Source: Bacillota bacterium
Lineage (GTDB): Bacteria; Bacillota; Clostridia; Peptostreptococcales; Thermotaleaceae
Direction: 5' to 3'
Length of the DNA: 7,026 bases
Assembly: GCA_023623095.1 (NCBI GenBank)
Contig: JAMNXX010000179.1
Span: 1-7,026 of the forward strand
Part shown: piece after piece, positions 1 to 6,559 of the stretch
How the letters are laid out: each line of letters starts with the position of its first letter
Position numbering within the stretch: the stretch's first letter is position 1
The notes under the pieces: model-generated
The model's database searches: none
What the model was told of the DNA's origin: nothing
Seen by the model: only the letters and a program-made list of their open reading frames with translations
Translations under genes and position numbers: made by a program

Positions 1-1056
1 CTATGGGATATAAAAGAAGTCAAGGAAGTCTTAGGGGATGCAGATGGAGAATTGTTTTGCAAATATTACGATATTACTCGGAGAGGAAATTTTGAGTGGA
101 AAAACATCCCGAATTTGCTTCAGACATCCTTAGGTGAGATCGAAAAGGATAAAGAATTAAATGAAAAACTGGAATCCTGCAGGAGCAAATTGTTCCAGCA
201 CAGGGAAAAAAGAATTCATCCCCATAAAGATGATAAGATCCTCACAGGTTGGAATGGACTTGCCATCGCTGCCATGGCTTATGCAGGGCGGGTGATGGGA
301 AATCCTGCTTATATCCAGGCAGGAGAGAGGGCAGCAGCCTTTATCCGAAACCACCTCGTGAGGGAAGATGGGCGACTGTTTGCCCGATATCGGGAGGGGG
401 AAGCAGCTTATCTGGCCACTGTAGAGGATTATGCGTTTTTTATATGGGGCTTGCTCGAATTGTATGCGTCCACATTTGATGTGGAATATCTGGAATATGC
501 GCTGATGCTTCAAAAAGATATGTTCCGCTATTTTTGGGATGAAAAAGCAGGAGGATTTTTTATCAGCGGAAAAGATACAGAGGATTTGATCATGAATCCA
601 AAAGATGCTTATGATGGGGCGATTCCTTCGGGAAATTCCGTAGCGGCGATGAATCTGCTGCGGCTGACAAAGATAACAGGAAATATTGAATGGGAGGAGA
701 AGGCACAAACGATATTTTCTGTTTTCGGAGAGAATGCCTCAAAAAATCCCAGCGCGTACATTTATTTGTTGATGGCCTTTCTATTTTCAACCCTTTCCGG
801 AAAGGAGATCGTGATTGCGGGAGAAAGGAATGCACCGGATACGCAGCAGATGATTGGGGAAGTCAATAAGCGATTTTTACCCTCTGCTGTAGTCGTATTA
901 AACGATGGGCAGGAAAAATTATATGATTTGGTGCCGCGTACAAAAGAACAGAGACGAGCTCAAGACGGCAAAGCGATAGCCTATGTTTGTGAAAATTTTC
1001 AATGCAATGCACCTACAGAGGATCTGCAGCAGTTTGTGGCTCTTTTAGACCAGTGA
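1..1056 (+). CDS. yyaL: YyaL/SSP411 (DUF255) family protein, C-terminal part, 5'-truncated by window edge
   Basis: The frame is open from base 1 and ends at TGA 1054-1056, giving 351 visible residues. The true start lies outside the window; an internal TTG at 52 is in frame but the family match begins before it. The family (COG1331, relatives of human SPATA20) is usually about 650-700 residues, with an N-terminal thioredoxin-like domain, missing here, followed by an alpha/alpha-barrel resembling cellobiose epimerase. Seen in the fragment: GDADGELFCKYYDIT near residues 12-26, HPHKDDKILTGWNG at 73-86, EDYAFFIWGLLELY at 142-155, YDGAIPSGNS at 204-213 and the C-terminal YVCENFQCNAPT at 328-339 with its Cys pair. 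These match the conserved blocks in order, so the C-terminus appears complete. The biochemical role of the family is not settled; a cytoplasmic redox or sugar-related function is only inferred from folds. It has its own terminator and no obvious link to the downstream genes. Confidence 0.9.
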   Translation, partial: LWDIKEVKEVLGDADGELFCKYYDITRRGNFEWKNIPNLLQTSLGEIEKDKELNEKLESCRSKLFQHREKRIHPHKDDKILTGWNGLAIAAMAYAGRVMGNPAYIQAGERAAAFIRNHLVREDGRLFARYREGEAAYLATVEDYAFFIWGLLELYASTFDVEYLEYALMLQKDMFRYFWDEKAGGFFISGKDTEDLIMNPKDAYDGAIPSGNSVAAMNLLRLTKITGNIEWEEKAQTIFSVFGENASKNPSAYIYLLMAFLFSTLSGKEIVIAGERNAPDTQQMIGEVNKRFLPSAVVVLNDGQEKLYDLVPRTKEQRRAQDGKAIAYVCENFQCNAPTEDLQQFVALLDQ

Positions 1057-1081
1057 GAAAATATTTTCTTTTCTGTTTTTT

Positions 1082-1117
1082 AAAAAATAGCCGAAAGTTT
1101 TTTATCGGCTATTTTTT
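1082..1117 (+). terminator. Rho-independent terminator of the yyaL-like gene
   Basis: A perfect 13-bp inverted repeat pairs 1082-1094 with 1105-1117 around a 10-nt loop. The GC core is TAGCCGA/TCGGCTA and the downstream arm itself ends in six T. The hairpin begins 26 bases after the stop codon of the yyaL-like gene. The A-rich left arm means it could also work on the other strand, but no gene arrives from that side. Confidence 0.85.
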
Positions 1118-1232
1118 CATGAATAAGATTTAATGCGATGATCTGATAGATTTTACGGTTCTGAAAAAGAAAATTTCCAATATATCTATAGTGAGGAGGT
1201 CTTTTTTGTCCTTTGGAAAGGGGGGGGTCAGA

Positions 1233-1724
1233 TTGCTTTCGCCGAGTCTGGAAGATTATTTAGAAGAAATCTATCAATTGTCTTTGCAGAATGAGCAAAT
1301 TCGAGTTAGAGATATTGCAGAACGATTGAATGTTTCATCACCCTCTGTCGTGAAAGCGTTGCGGAAATTGCATAAAAAAAATTATGTTCAATATCAAAGA
1401 TATCAAGGAGTGGAGCTGACAGAAGAAGGAGAAAGGCTGGGAAATCTTCTGGTAAAAAGAAATAGCATTTTACAAGAATTTTTATATGTGATCAACAGCA
1501 ATTGCGATACGGTGCAAGAGGCAGAAGCGATGGAACATTATTTAAGTCCTCCGACGATTTCAGCAATAGAAAAATTAGTGGAATTTATGAAAAAAGAGCC
1601 GGATGTCATGGAACGATTTATGGAATTTTGCGAGCAGAATGGTGAAAATCATTGGAGTCAGGAAATAGAGATCAAGGAATCGGAAGAGGAGGAATCAGAA
1701 AAAGCACAAGGGCAGGAAGAATAA
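1233..1724 (+). CDS. DtxR/MntR-family metal-dependent transcriptional regulator
   Basis: This is a cytoplasmic DNA-binding repressor of the MntR type, about 163 residues from TTG 1233. Residues 5-60 form the winged helix-turn-helix (SLEDYLEEIYQL, then VRDIAERLNVSSPSVVKALRKL) and the rest is the helical dimerisation and metal domain. With the TTG 1233 start it aligns without gaps to my memory of Bacillus subtilis MntR through residue 87. Metal ligands Asp8 and Glu11 are present, and Glu98, Glu101 and His102 match MntR Glu99, Glu102 and His103. The His77 ligand is replaced by Asn (RNSIL). There is no SH3-like third domain, and the tail is very acidic. Start choice: GTG 1191 and TTG 1206 are in frame upstream, and TTG 1206 has GAGGAGGT just before it. 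TTG 1233 is preceded by AAAGGGGGGGG and best fits the family N-terminus. A weak -10-like TATATC/TATAGT lies at 1181-1192, without a clear -35. It converges on the feo operon, its probable target. Confidence 0.88.
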   Translation: MLSPSLEDYLEEIYQLSLQNEQIRVRDIAERLNVSSPSVVKALRKLHKKNYVQYQRYQGVELTEEGERLGNLLVKRNSILQEFLYVINSNCDTVQEAEAMEHYLSPPTISAIEKLVEFMKKEPDVMERFMEFCEQNGENHWSQEIEIKESEEEESEKAQGQEE

Positions 1725-1726
1725 TG

Positions 1727-1777
1727 GAAAATCAGAGAATGCAGGGAGATGGAAATCCCCTCTATTCTCTGATTTTC
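1727..1777. terminator. Bidirectional terminator between regulator and feoB membrane gene
   Basis: A perfect 14-bp inverted repeat pairs 1727-1740 (GAAAATCAGAGAAT) with 1764-1777. An inner GGGA/TCCC pair can extend it. It starts 2 bases after the regulator's stop codon and lies 3 bases beyond the feoB stop codon on the other strand. The plus-strand product is followed by ATTTTAT and the minus-strand product by a short T-rich stretch, so it can plausibly end both convergent transcripts. The U tails are modest. Confidence 0.75.
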
Positions 1778-1780
1778 ATT

Positions 1781-3184
1781 TTATATGAACAATCGATAAA
1801 TTTGGGTTGTAAGGAAGCAGACAAGGATGGCAATGCATGTAGGCATGAGGGCGCCAAATACAGCCCATCGGAAGCTTCCGGATTCTTTGCGCAGCGTCCA
1901 GAGCGTGGTTCCGCATGGAAAATGAAGCAAAGAGAAAAGCATGACATTGAGGGCGGTCAGCCCGGTCCAGCCATTTGCGATGAATAGATTGGCGATCTCT
2001 TGCAAGCTGTCCAGTTCCAGCATGGCTCCTTCTGCCATATAGCTCATCATTAAGATCGGCAGGACGATTTCATTTGCAGGCAACCCCAATATGAAAGCCA
2101 TTAATATATAGCCGTCTAATCCGATGAGATGGCCTAAAGGCTGAAGCAGTGTGGCGCCATGGGCAAGCAGACTTTGTGAGCCGATATGAATATTGGCCAT
2201 CAGCCAGATGATCAATCCTGCAGGTGCTGCGATCACCACGGCACGGCCTAGTACAAATATGGTACGGTCGATGATGGAGCGGTAGATGATTTTTCCTATC
2301 TGGGGTTTCCGGTAAGGAGGAAGTTCCAGCGTAAAAGAAGAGGGTATCCCTTTCAAAAGCGTTTTGGAAAGTCCCCAAGACACGATCAGCGTGATGAGTA
2401 TGCCCACCAAAACAAGGCTGGATACAACGAAAGATGCAGTTAGCGTCCGGTACTGGCTTGCTACGGCTCCGCCCATAAAAATGGATGCGATGAGGAGGAG
2501 CGTTGGGAAACGCCCGTTGCATGGAACAAAACTATTGGTCAGCATCGCAATCAGCCTTTCCCGAGGGGATTCGATGATCCGGCATGCGATAACGCCCGCT
2601 GCGTTGCAGCCGAATCCCATACTCATGGTGAGGGATTGTTTCCCATGGGCACCTGCTTTTTTAAACAATCTATCTAAATTAAATGCAACGCGGGGCAAGT
2701 AACCAAAATCCTCCAACAGCGTAAAACAAGGAAAAAAGATAGCCATAGGCGGCAGCATGACAGAAACGACCCAGGCCAATGTCCGATATACTCCCAGCAC
2801 CAAGATTCCGTGAAGCCATTCCGGAGCAGAAAGAGATGTGAATAAATATGTCAAATAGTCTTCTATCTTAAAGAAAAAGGCAGCCAGCAAAGAAGAGGGT
2901 ACATTTGCTCCGCTGATGGTTATCCAGAATACAGCTCCTAGAAGCAAAAACATGATGGGATATCCCGTTATCCGAGATGTTAGGATCCCATCGAGTATGG
3001 CATCCCAATCTTTTGCTTTTTTCTTGTTTATGGAGACGACTTTTTGTGCGATTCCTTGTGCTTCCTGATAGATCGCGGATACGATTTCATCCTTCAGATG
3101 TTCCGGATAATCATAACCTATTTTTATCTCTGATTCTGTCATCGGTTGAGAGGGATTTAGAACGGGATTAACATTCATGTGCAT
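1781..3184 (-). CDS. feoB: FeoB membrane (permease) component, separate gene of a split FeoB
   Basis: At 467 residues, this is the transmembrane part of a ferrous-iron transporter without its G domain. Residues 16-55 look like the end of the FeoB cytosolic helical region, and about eight to nine hydrophobic segments follow from residue 73. FeoB/nucleoside-recognition (Gate) landmarks are present in order: LLEDFGYLPRVAFNLDRLFKK at 156-176, GFGCNAAGV at 190-198, PRERL at 207-211, PCNGRFPTLL at 221-230, LPANEIV at 368-374 and HFPCGTTLWTLRKE at 421-434. The usual FeoB GFGCNVPAI and SCSARLPVY motifs are altered to GFGCNAAGV and PCNGRFPTL, but Cys193 and Cys222 are kept. The ATG start at 3184 lies inside the end of the GTPase gene, 17 bp before its end, with AGAGGTG a few bases upstream, pointing to translational coupling. 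It is probably an inner-membrane Fe(II) uptake channel. Another divalent metal, such as Mn(II), is possible given the altered motifs and the MntR-like neighbour. Confidence 0.88.
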   Translation of the reverse strand: MHMNVNPVLNPSQPMTESEIKIGYDYPEHLKDEIVSAIYQEAQGIAQKVVSINKKKAKDWDAILDGILTSRITGYPIMFLLLGAVFWITISGANVPSSLLAAFFFKIEDYLTYLFTSLSAPEWLHGILVLGVYRTLAWVVSVMLPPMAIFFPCFTLLEDFGYLPRVAFNLDRLFKKAGAHGKQSLTMSMGFGCNAAGVIACRIIESPRERLIAMLTNSFVPCNGRFPTLLLIASIFMGGAVASQYRTLTASFVVSSLVLVGILITLIVSWGLSKTLLKGIPSSFTLELPPYRKPQIGKIIYRSIIDRTIFVLGRAVVIAAPAGLIIWLMANIHIGSQSLLAHGATLLQPLGHLIGLDGYILMAFILGLPANEIVLPILMMSYMAEGAMLELDSLQEIANLFIANGWTGLTALNVMLFSLLHFPCGTTLWTLRKESGSFRWAVFGALMPTCIAILVCFLTTQIYRLFI

Positions 3185-3959
3185 ATGCCACCTCTTTATA
3201 GGCTAATGGAGAGTTGTTTTCATATAAGAAGGCATTGATAGAATCTAAGAGTGTCGTATCGCCTTCTAAGAGTCTTAAAGCGACCCAGCGCGGATCAAGT
3301 TTGTTATTTAATTTTTTTTCCAAATAAGGGATGATTTTTTGAATTTCGCTTTCAATCGCATTTCCATAACTGATTTTTCTAGGAGTGGGTTTTTTGATCT
3401 TGGAAGCGACATCATAGGTTGCATCCATCAATGCGCGTAATCCTAATTTCTTTCGAGCTGCAGTGGGAATCACGGGGATCCCCAGCTCTTTTTCAAGCTG
3501 TTTGATATCGATGGAGATTCCTTTTTTATCTGCTTCGTCCATTAAATTGAGGCATAAGATAACTTTATCTGTCAATTCCATCACCTGAAGAGCTAGATTC
3601 AAATTTCTTTCCAGACAAGTTGCATCCGCAACAATGATGGTGGCATCAGGATTTCCAAAGCAAATAAAATCCCTTGCGATCTGCTCTTCGGCAGAGTTGG
3701 CAAAAAGGGAATAGGTACCGGGCAAATCGACGAGAATAAACTTTTTGTCTTTATGGGTATAGCTGCCTCGTGCTGTCGCTACCGTTTTCCCGGGCCAGTT
3801 GCCGGTATGTTGATTTAATCCGGTAAGCCCGTTGAATACGGTGCTTTTTCCCACATTTGGATTGCCGGCCAATGCGATTATAAAATCTTCTTTATTGAAC
3901 GAAATATTAAATTTTTGACTGATCAATGCTCTGCCGCAGGATTGATTTGTCAGTCCCAT
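3168..3959 (-). CDS. feoB: FeoB GTPase (NFeoB) component, separate gene of a split FeoB
   Basis: At 263 residues, this is the cytosolic G-protein part of a FeoB ferrous-iron transporter, made without the membrane part. G motifs: G1 GNPNVGKST at 32-40, the G2 Thr59 in GNWPGKT, G3 DLPG at 78-81, G4 NLMD at 138-141 and G5 TAARKKLG near 166-173, where FeoB usually has SARK. Residues about 195-245 form the NFeoB helical domain (WVALRLLEGD at 225-234). A roughly 24-residue N-terminal extension with one Cys precedes the G domain; intact FeoB proteins usually start closer to the P-loop. The ATG at 3959 has GAAAGGAGA 7 bases upstream. The stop codon falls inside the start of the membrane gene, in a different frame. 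It should hydrolyse GTP and gate the partner permease at the membrane, helped by FeoA from the gene upstream. No transmembrane segment is visible. Confidence 0.92.
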   Translation of the reverse strand: MGLTNQSCGRALISQKFNISFNKEDFIIALAGNPNVGKSTVFNGLTGLNQHTGNWPGKTVATARGSYTHKDKKFILVDLPGTYSLFANSAEEQIARDFICFGNPDATIIVADATCLERNLNLALQVMELTDKVILCLNLMDEADKKGISIDIKQLEKELGIPVIPTAARKKLGLRALMDATYDVASKIKKPTPRKISYGNAIESEIQKIIPYLEKKLNNKLDPRWVALRLLEGDTTLLDSINAFLYENNSPLAYKEVAYAHEC

Positions 3960-4028
3960 TATTCAGTCTCCTTTCTGCAAATCGTTTTGAATATAGATAG
4001 AAAAGATTTGGTAGGTTTTAATGATTTT

Positions 4029-4292
4029 TCAAGAATTCAGAATGGGTTGAACCAAAATATTAGAAGCCTCTTCCTTCCTCAGGGCAACAGAAGCGCCCCG
4101 AATTTCGTAAGCGGTAGGATCTCCAAGAGGACTTTTGCGCAGGATTTTAATTTGAGTTCCTGGGACGAGCCCCAGATCCAGCAGCCTTCTTCTGGAAAGG
4201 CCGGTGGCTTTCAAATGCAAGACCTGGACCTGCATTCCTACAGGCAAATCAGAAAGCGGAATCGTATGAGAAGAAGAATATAGATGGTTCAT
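4029..4292 (-). CDS. feoA: FeoA, ferrous-iron transport accessory protein
   Basis: At 87 residues, this small cytosolic SH3-like protein works with FeoB. The typical FeoA pattern is clear: an N-terminal PLSDLPVGMQVQV block at 12-24, RRRLLDLGLVPGT at 34-46, LRKSPLGDPTAYEIRG at 51-66 and SVALRKEEASNI at 68-79. The length is normal for the family (about 75-90). The ATG at 4292 has GGAG 4 bases upstream and a second AAAGGA a little further away. It is the first gene of the operon, 69 bp ahead of the GTPase gene, with no terminator in the gap. FeoA is thought to bind FeoB and support Fe(II) uptake; the mechanism is not settled. Confidence 0.93.
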   Translation of the reverse strand: MNHLYSSSHTIPLSDLPVGMQVQVLHLKATGLSRRRLLDLGLVPGTQIKILRKSPLGDPTAYEIRGASVALRKEEASNILVQPILNS

Positions 4293-4332
4293 CTTTCTCC
4301 GTCCTTTCTGAAATTATTTTTTGGATATTTAT

Positions 4333-4352
4333 ATTTCCTAGCCTTGGATAAG
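4333..4352 (+). promoter_or_regulatory. Candidate metal-regulator operator, copy 1 (between feo promoter and feoA)
   Basis: Read on the plus strand this is ATTTCCTAGCCTTGGATAAG. It matches the second copy at 4407-4426, read on the minus strand, at 16 of 20 positions, giving the shared pattern ATTTCyTAGCCTTrGwTAA. The GCCTT core recalls the Bacillus MntR box as I remember it (TTTGCCTTAAGGAAA). It would lie downstream of the proposed transcription start, where a bound repressor blocks RNA polymerase. Binding by the neighbouring DtxR/MntR-like protein is an inference. Confidence 0.45.
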
Positions 4353-4375
4353 AAAAAGGAAAAATCATGAAAGCC

Positions 4376-4403
4376 ATTTTAAGAAACATAGAGAATGCAA
4401 CAA
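4376..4403 (-). promoter_or_regulatory. Candidate promoter of the feoA-feoB-feoB operon
   Basis: On the minus strand, TTGTTG (4403-4398) and TAAAAT (4381-4376) are separated by 16 bases. The -10 matches the consensus at five of six positions; the -35 is weak. The start would be near 4369, leaving a leader of about 77 nt before feoA. The position between the two operator-like repeats supports the call. The region is AT-rich, so other -10-like sequences exist (for example ATATAAT near 4485). Confidence 0.4.
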
Positions 4404-4406
4404 AGA

Positions 4407-4426
4407 GTTAACTAAGGCTAAGAAAT
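4407..4426 (-). promoter_or_regulatory. Candidate metal-regulator operator, copy 2 (just upstream of the feo -35)
   Basis: Read on the minus strand this is ATTTCTTAGCCTTAGTTAAC, the partner of the copy at 4333-4352 but in the opposite orientation. It abuts the proposed -35. Its centre TTAGCCTTAGTTAA is an imperfect palindrome reminiscent of DtxR-family boxes. A second overlapping inverted repeat, AAGGC-8-GCCTT, is also present at about 4414-4431. Two sites flanking a promoter would suit cooperative repression. Confidence 0.45.
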
Positions 4427-4509
4427 GCCTTCTCTAATTTTTATATTATGATTTCTTCTATTTTTGGTGATATAAAAAATAAATTATATTCCCAAATTTT
4501 TCAAAAAAG

Positions 4510-4539
4510 AAAACCTTTGGAAATGATTCCAAAGGTTTT
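4510..4539 (-). terminator. Rho-independent terminator of the glutamine synthetase gene
   Basis: A perfect 13-bp stem pairs 4510-4522 with 4527-4539 (CCTTTGGAA/TTCCAAAGG core) around a 4-base loop, 14 bases after the glutamine synthetase stop codon. On the minus strand it runs into TTTTCTTTTTT, a good U tail. It separates this gene from the feo operon, so feoA needs its own promoter. Confidence 0.9.
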
Positions 4540-4553
4540 TAAGAAAGAAAGGA

Positions 4554-6488
4554 TTATAAGGCTGCAAATAAGTTTCTTCTATAAATAGCATATAATTCTC
4601 TTAGTTCTTCCATTTTATTGTTCATCTCCAGTTGGAGCATGGAGACGGTGGCATAATCTTTATTATCAATGGCCTCTTTGATCCTGGTAAAAAGGGATTT
4701 TTGGTTGAGCCTGTCCTTCATCAAATAATTTCTCAATAGATTAATTTTTTCCCATTGTACCACATCGAGATCCACTGCATTTTCGTTTTCATGGAGTTTT
4801 TTGCAGTTTCGAATAAAATCCATGTTGTCCGGTATGAGCCGTGCAGATAGTTCGGTAGCCCACACATCGAGTGTGGCTGCTTTGTAAGAATGAATAATTT
4901 TTTCAGTAAATACATCATCTTTTAGTAAAATTTTTGTTTTGTGAGGATATTGATCGAATGCCGTTACATTTTCCCATACCGTAGCAGGAGGGACACCAAA
5001 TAAAGCATTCCTTTCTTTTTCAGTATAATGCTCAAATACATCCAATTCACTTCGGTATGCTCTGTGTTTTTCAAGATAAAAGCTGCTTTCACCCGGTTTT
5101 TTAGAAAAATCTTTTTCCAGTTCTGCGGAGGTTTTTTGATTGACCAGTGCAGCTTCAATCCCATCCAGCATCGCCTGATAAATGGCTGCGAGAAGCAGGT
5201 ATGTGTTGCTGGTCGGATTAGGGGAACGCACTTCAAATCGCGTTGCCAAGGGGTTGTCAAAATCCCGGATCAATCCGACTAAGACAGTCCTGTTTCTAGA
5301 AGGGATATCGACCGCTTTTCCTACAGAAGCGACGATGCATACCGGAGCCTCGAATCCGGGTTTTAAGCGATTGAGGGCGTCATTGGTCGATGCAACAAAT
5401 GGATTGATGACCTCATAATTTTTTAATAAGCCCATTAAGGCTCCCCAACCGATAGGGCTTATAAAATCTTTTTTGATATCAGAAGGAGAAAAGAGATTGA
5501 TTATTTTTCCGTTTTTTAATTTTGCTGCAACGCTGATATGCGTATGTTCTCCATTCCCCGCTATCCCTTCGATGGGTTTCGCCATAAAGGTAACTTCCAG
5601 CCCGTGGAGCATAAAAGTATCCCTGACGATATTGCGCACGAGCAGTTCATTATCAGCGGCTTGAAGCGCCTCCGTATATTTCCAGTCCACTTCCAATTGT
5701 TCCATGATATGATCAAAATCTCCGTTGCCTTTTAGTTTTGCTTTGACGCCGCCTACTTCTTTATGTCCCATTTCTGCTTCCAATCCATAAGCGTCTAAAA
5801 AGAGAAGAGAGCGTTCCAAGGCTGTACGAACAGGTCCGATCGTTCTTTTCCAGTACTGTTCTTTTAATACCTGAGAAGTGGAAAGTTGCTCCACATCTGC
5901 TTTATCATCAGGCGTTTTGACCCAAAATTCGAGTTCCGTTGCCGTTGTAAAGATGATGTCATCGATTTCCTCTACGGATGAGATGCCCCATTCTTCTAAG
6001 ACATACGGATAACGTGCAATCAAGGAAAGCAGCTCTTTTTTAAAGCGCTGGAGCGCTCGTTTTAAAATCGATCGGGAATCCACCTGAATATCGTTGTGAA
6101 CAAGAAATGATGGAATTCTCAAAGTGCCGACAGGAAAGCCGGTAATCGGATCGATATGATCAAAATTATAATCGACAAACCAATGAATATGTCGATCGGG
6201 AATCAAGTCTACCCTTGCGTTATCCAGAGTAGCAATTTCGGGGAGAATAACACTGGAACCGTCTGTTTGTACGCCATGTTTAAAAAATTCCTCCATATTC
6301 TTCAAAAAAAATCCGATAGGGATTTTTTCATCCGTATCATTTCCGCCTAAATCGATCCCCACTAAGGAGACAAATTTGATTTCGGGATGCTGTTTTAGCA
6401 TATTTCGGATTTCTTCACAAGAAAGCGTAGCTGCAGGAATATAGAAGAGCAGACGGTCGATTTTCGAGAATACTTCTTCTTTAAGCAA
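4554..6488 (-). CDS. glnA: Glutamine synthetase, long (644-residue) clostridial-type form
   Basis: Expected reaction: glutamate + ammonia + ATP to glutamine, in the cytoplasm. The N-terminal beta-grasp part has FVSLVGIDLGG near 39-49 and DGSS at 76-79, where Asp76 fits the ammonia-site Asp. The catalytic domain has the ExE pair Glu185/Glu187 (TELEFW), GHKEVGG at 241-247 with Glu244, GNGEHTHIS at 311-319 with His315, NRLKPGFEAP at 373-382 with Arg374 and Glu380, SRNR at 397-400, and TRFEVRSPNPTSNTYLLLAA at 416-435 with Glu419 and Arg421. The second Glu of the usual HEVxPGQxE block is not seen (Lys251 there). About 190 residues follow the catalytic core, largely helical and charged, making it longer than GSI-alpha (about 445) and shorter than typical GSIII (about 700). 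The NLYDLP adenylylation motif is absent. The start is TTG 6488 with GGGAG about 9 bases upstream; no in-frame ATG fits better. It is a single-gene unit. Substrate specificity is inferred from the family only. Confidence 0.88.
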   Translation of the reverse strand: MLKEEVFSKIDRLLFYIPAATLSCEEIRNMLKQHPEIKFVSLVGIDLGGNDTDEKIPIGFFLKNMEEFFKHGVQTDGSSVILPEIATLDNARVDLIPDRHIHWFVDYNFDHIDPITGFPVGTLRIPSFLVHNDIQVDSRSILKRALQRFKKELLSLIARYPYVLEEWGISSVEEIDDIIFTTATELEFWVKTPDDKADVEQLSTSQVLKEQYWKRTIGPVRTALERSLLFLDAYGLEAEMGHKEVGGVKAKLKGNGDFDHIMEQLEVDWKYTEALQAADNELLVRNIVRDTFMLHGLEVTFMAKPIEGIAGNGEHTHISVAAKLKNGKIINLFSPSDIKKDFISPIGWGALMGLLKNYEVINPFVASTNDALNRLKPGFEAPVCIVASVGKAVDIPSRNRTVLVGLIRDFDNPLATRFEVRSPNPTSNTYLLLAAIYQAMLDGIEAALVNQKTSAELEKDFSKKPGESSFYLEKHRAYRSELDVFEHYTEKERNALFGVPPATVWENVTAFDQYPHKTKILLKDDVFTEKIIHSYKAATLDVWATELSARLIPDNMDFIRNCKKLHENENAVDLDVVQWEKINLLRNYLMKDRLNQKSLFTRIKEAIDNKDYATVSMLQLEMNNKMEELRELYAIYRRNLFAAL

Positions 6489-6530
6489 ATAGATTCACTC
6501 CCTGCATACAATATCCTTTCATAAGAAACA

Positions 6531-6558
6531 ATTATAACATAGATTGGGGTTTTGTAAA
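6531..6558 (-). promoter_or_regulatory. Extended -10 promoter of the glutamine synthetase gene
   Basis: On the minus strand, TTTACA (6558-6553) and TATAAT (6536-6531) are spaced 16 bases apart, and TGT directly before the -10 makes an extended -10 (TGnTATAAT). Transcription should start near 6524, giving a leader of about 36 nt that contains the GGGAG ribosome site. The leader is too short for a large riboswitch. I found no TGTNA-N7-TNACA GlnR-type site overlapping it. Confidence 0.7.
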
Positions 6559-6559
6559 A

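Noticed and set aside
157..708. 183-residue open frame on the minus strand opposite the yyaL-like gene
   Set aside because: It lies wholly antisense to a strong family match, is rich in His, Cys, Ile and Pro in a way typical of shadow frames, and shows no recognisable motif.
2070..2522. 150-residue minus-strand frame inside the FeoB permease gene
   Set aside because: It is an alternative frame of a well-supported membrane protein, with a Cys/His/Arg-rich composition and no domain.
3168..3184. Frameshifted feoB pseudogene
   Set aside because: The break falls at a domain boundary, the downstream gene has its own ATG and ribosome site, and both products are otherwise complete with intact motifs. 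A sequencing indel cannot be fully excluded without reads.
4293..4553. Riboswitch upstream of feoA
   Set aside because: Apart from the synthetase terminator, I see no strong hairpins or ordered stem set; the inferred leader is only about 77 nt and the notable repeats look like protein-binding sites.
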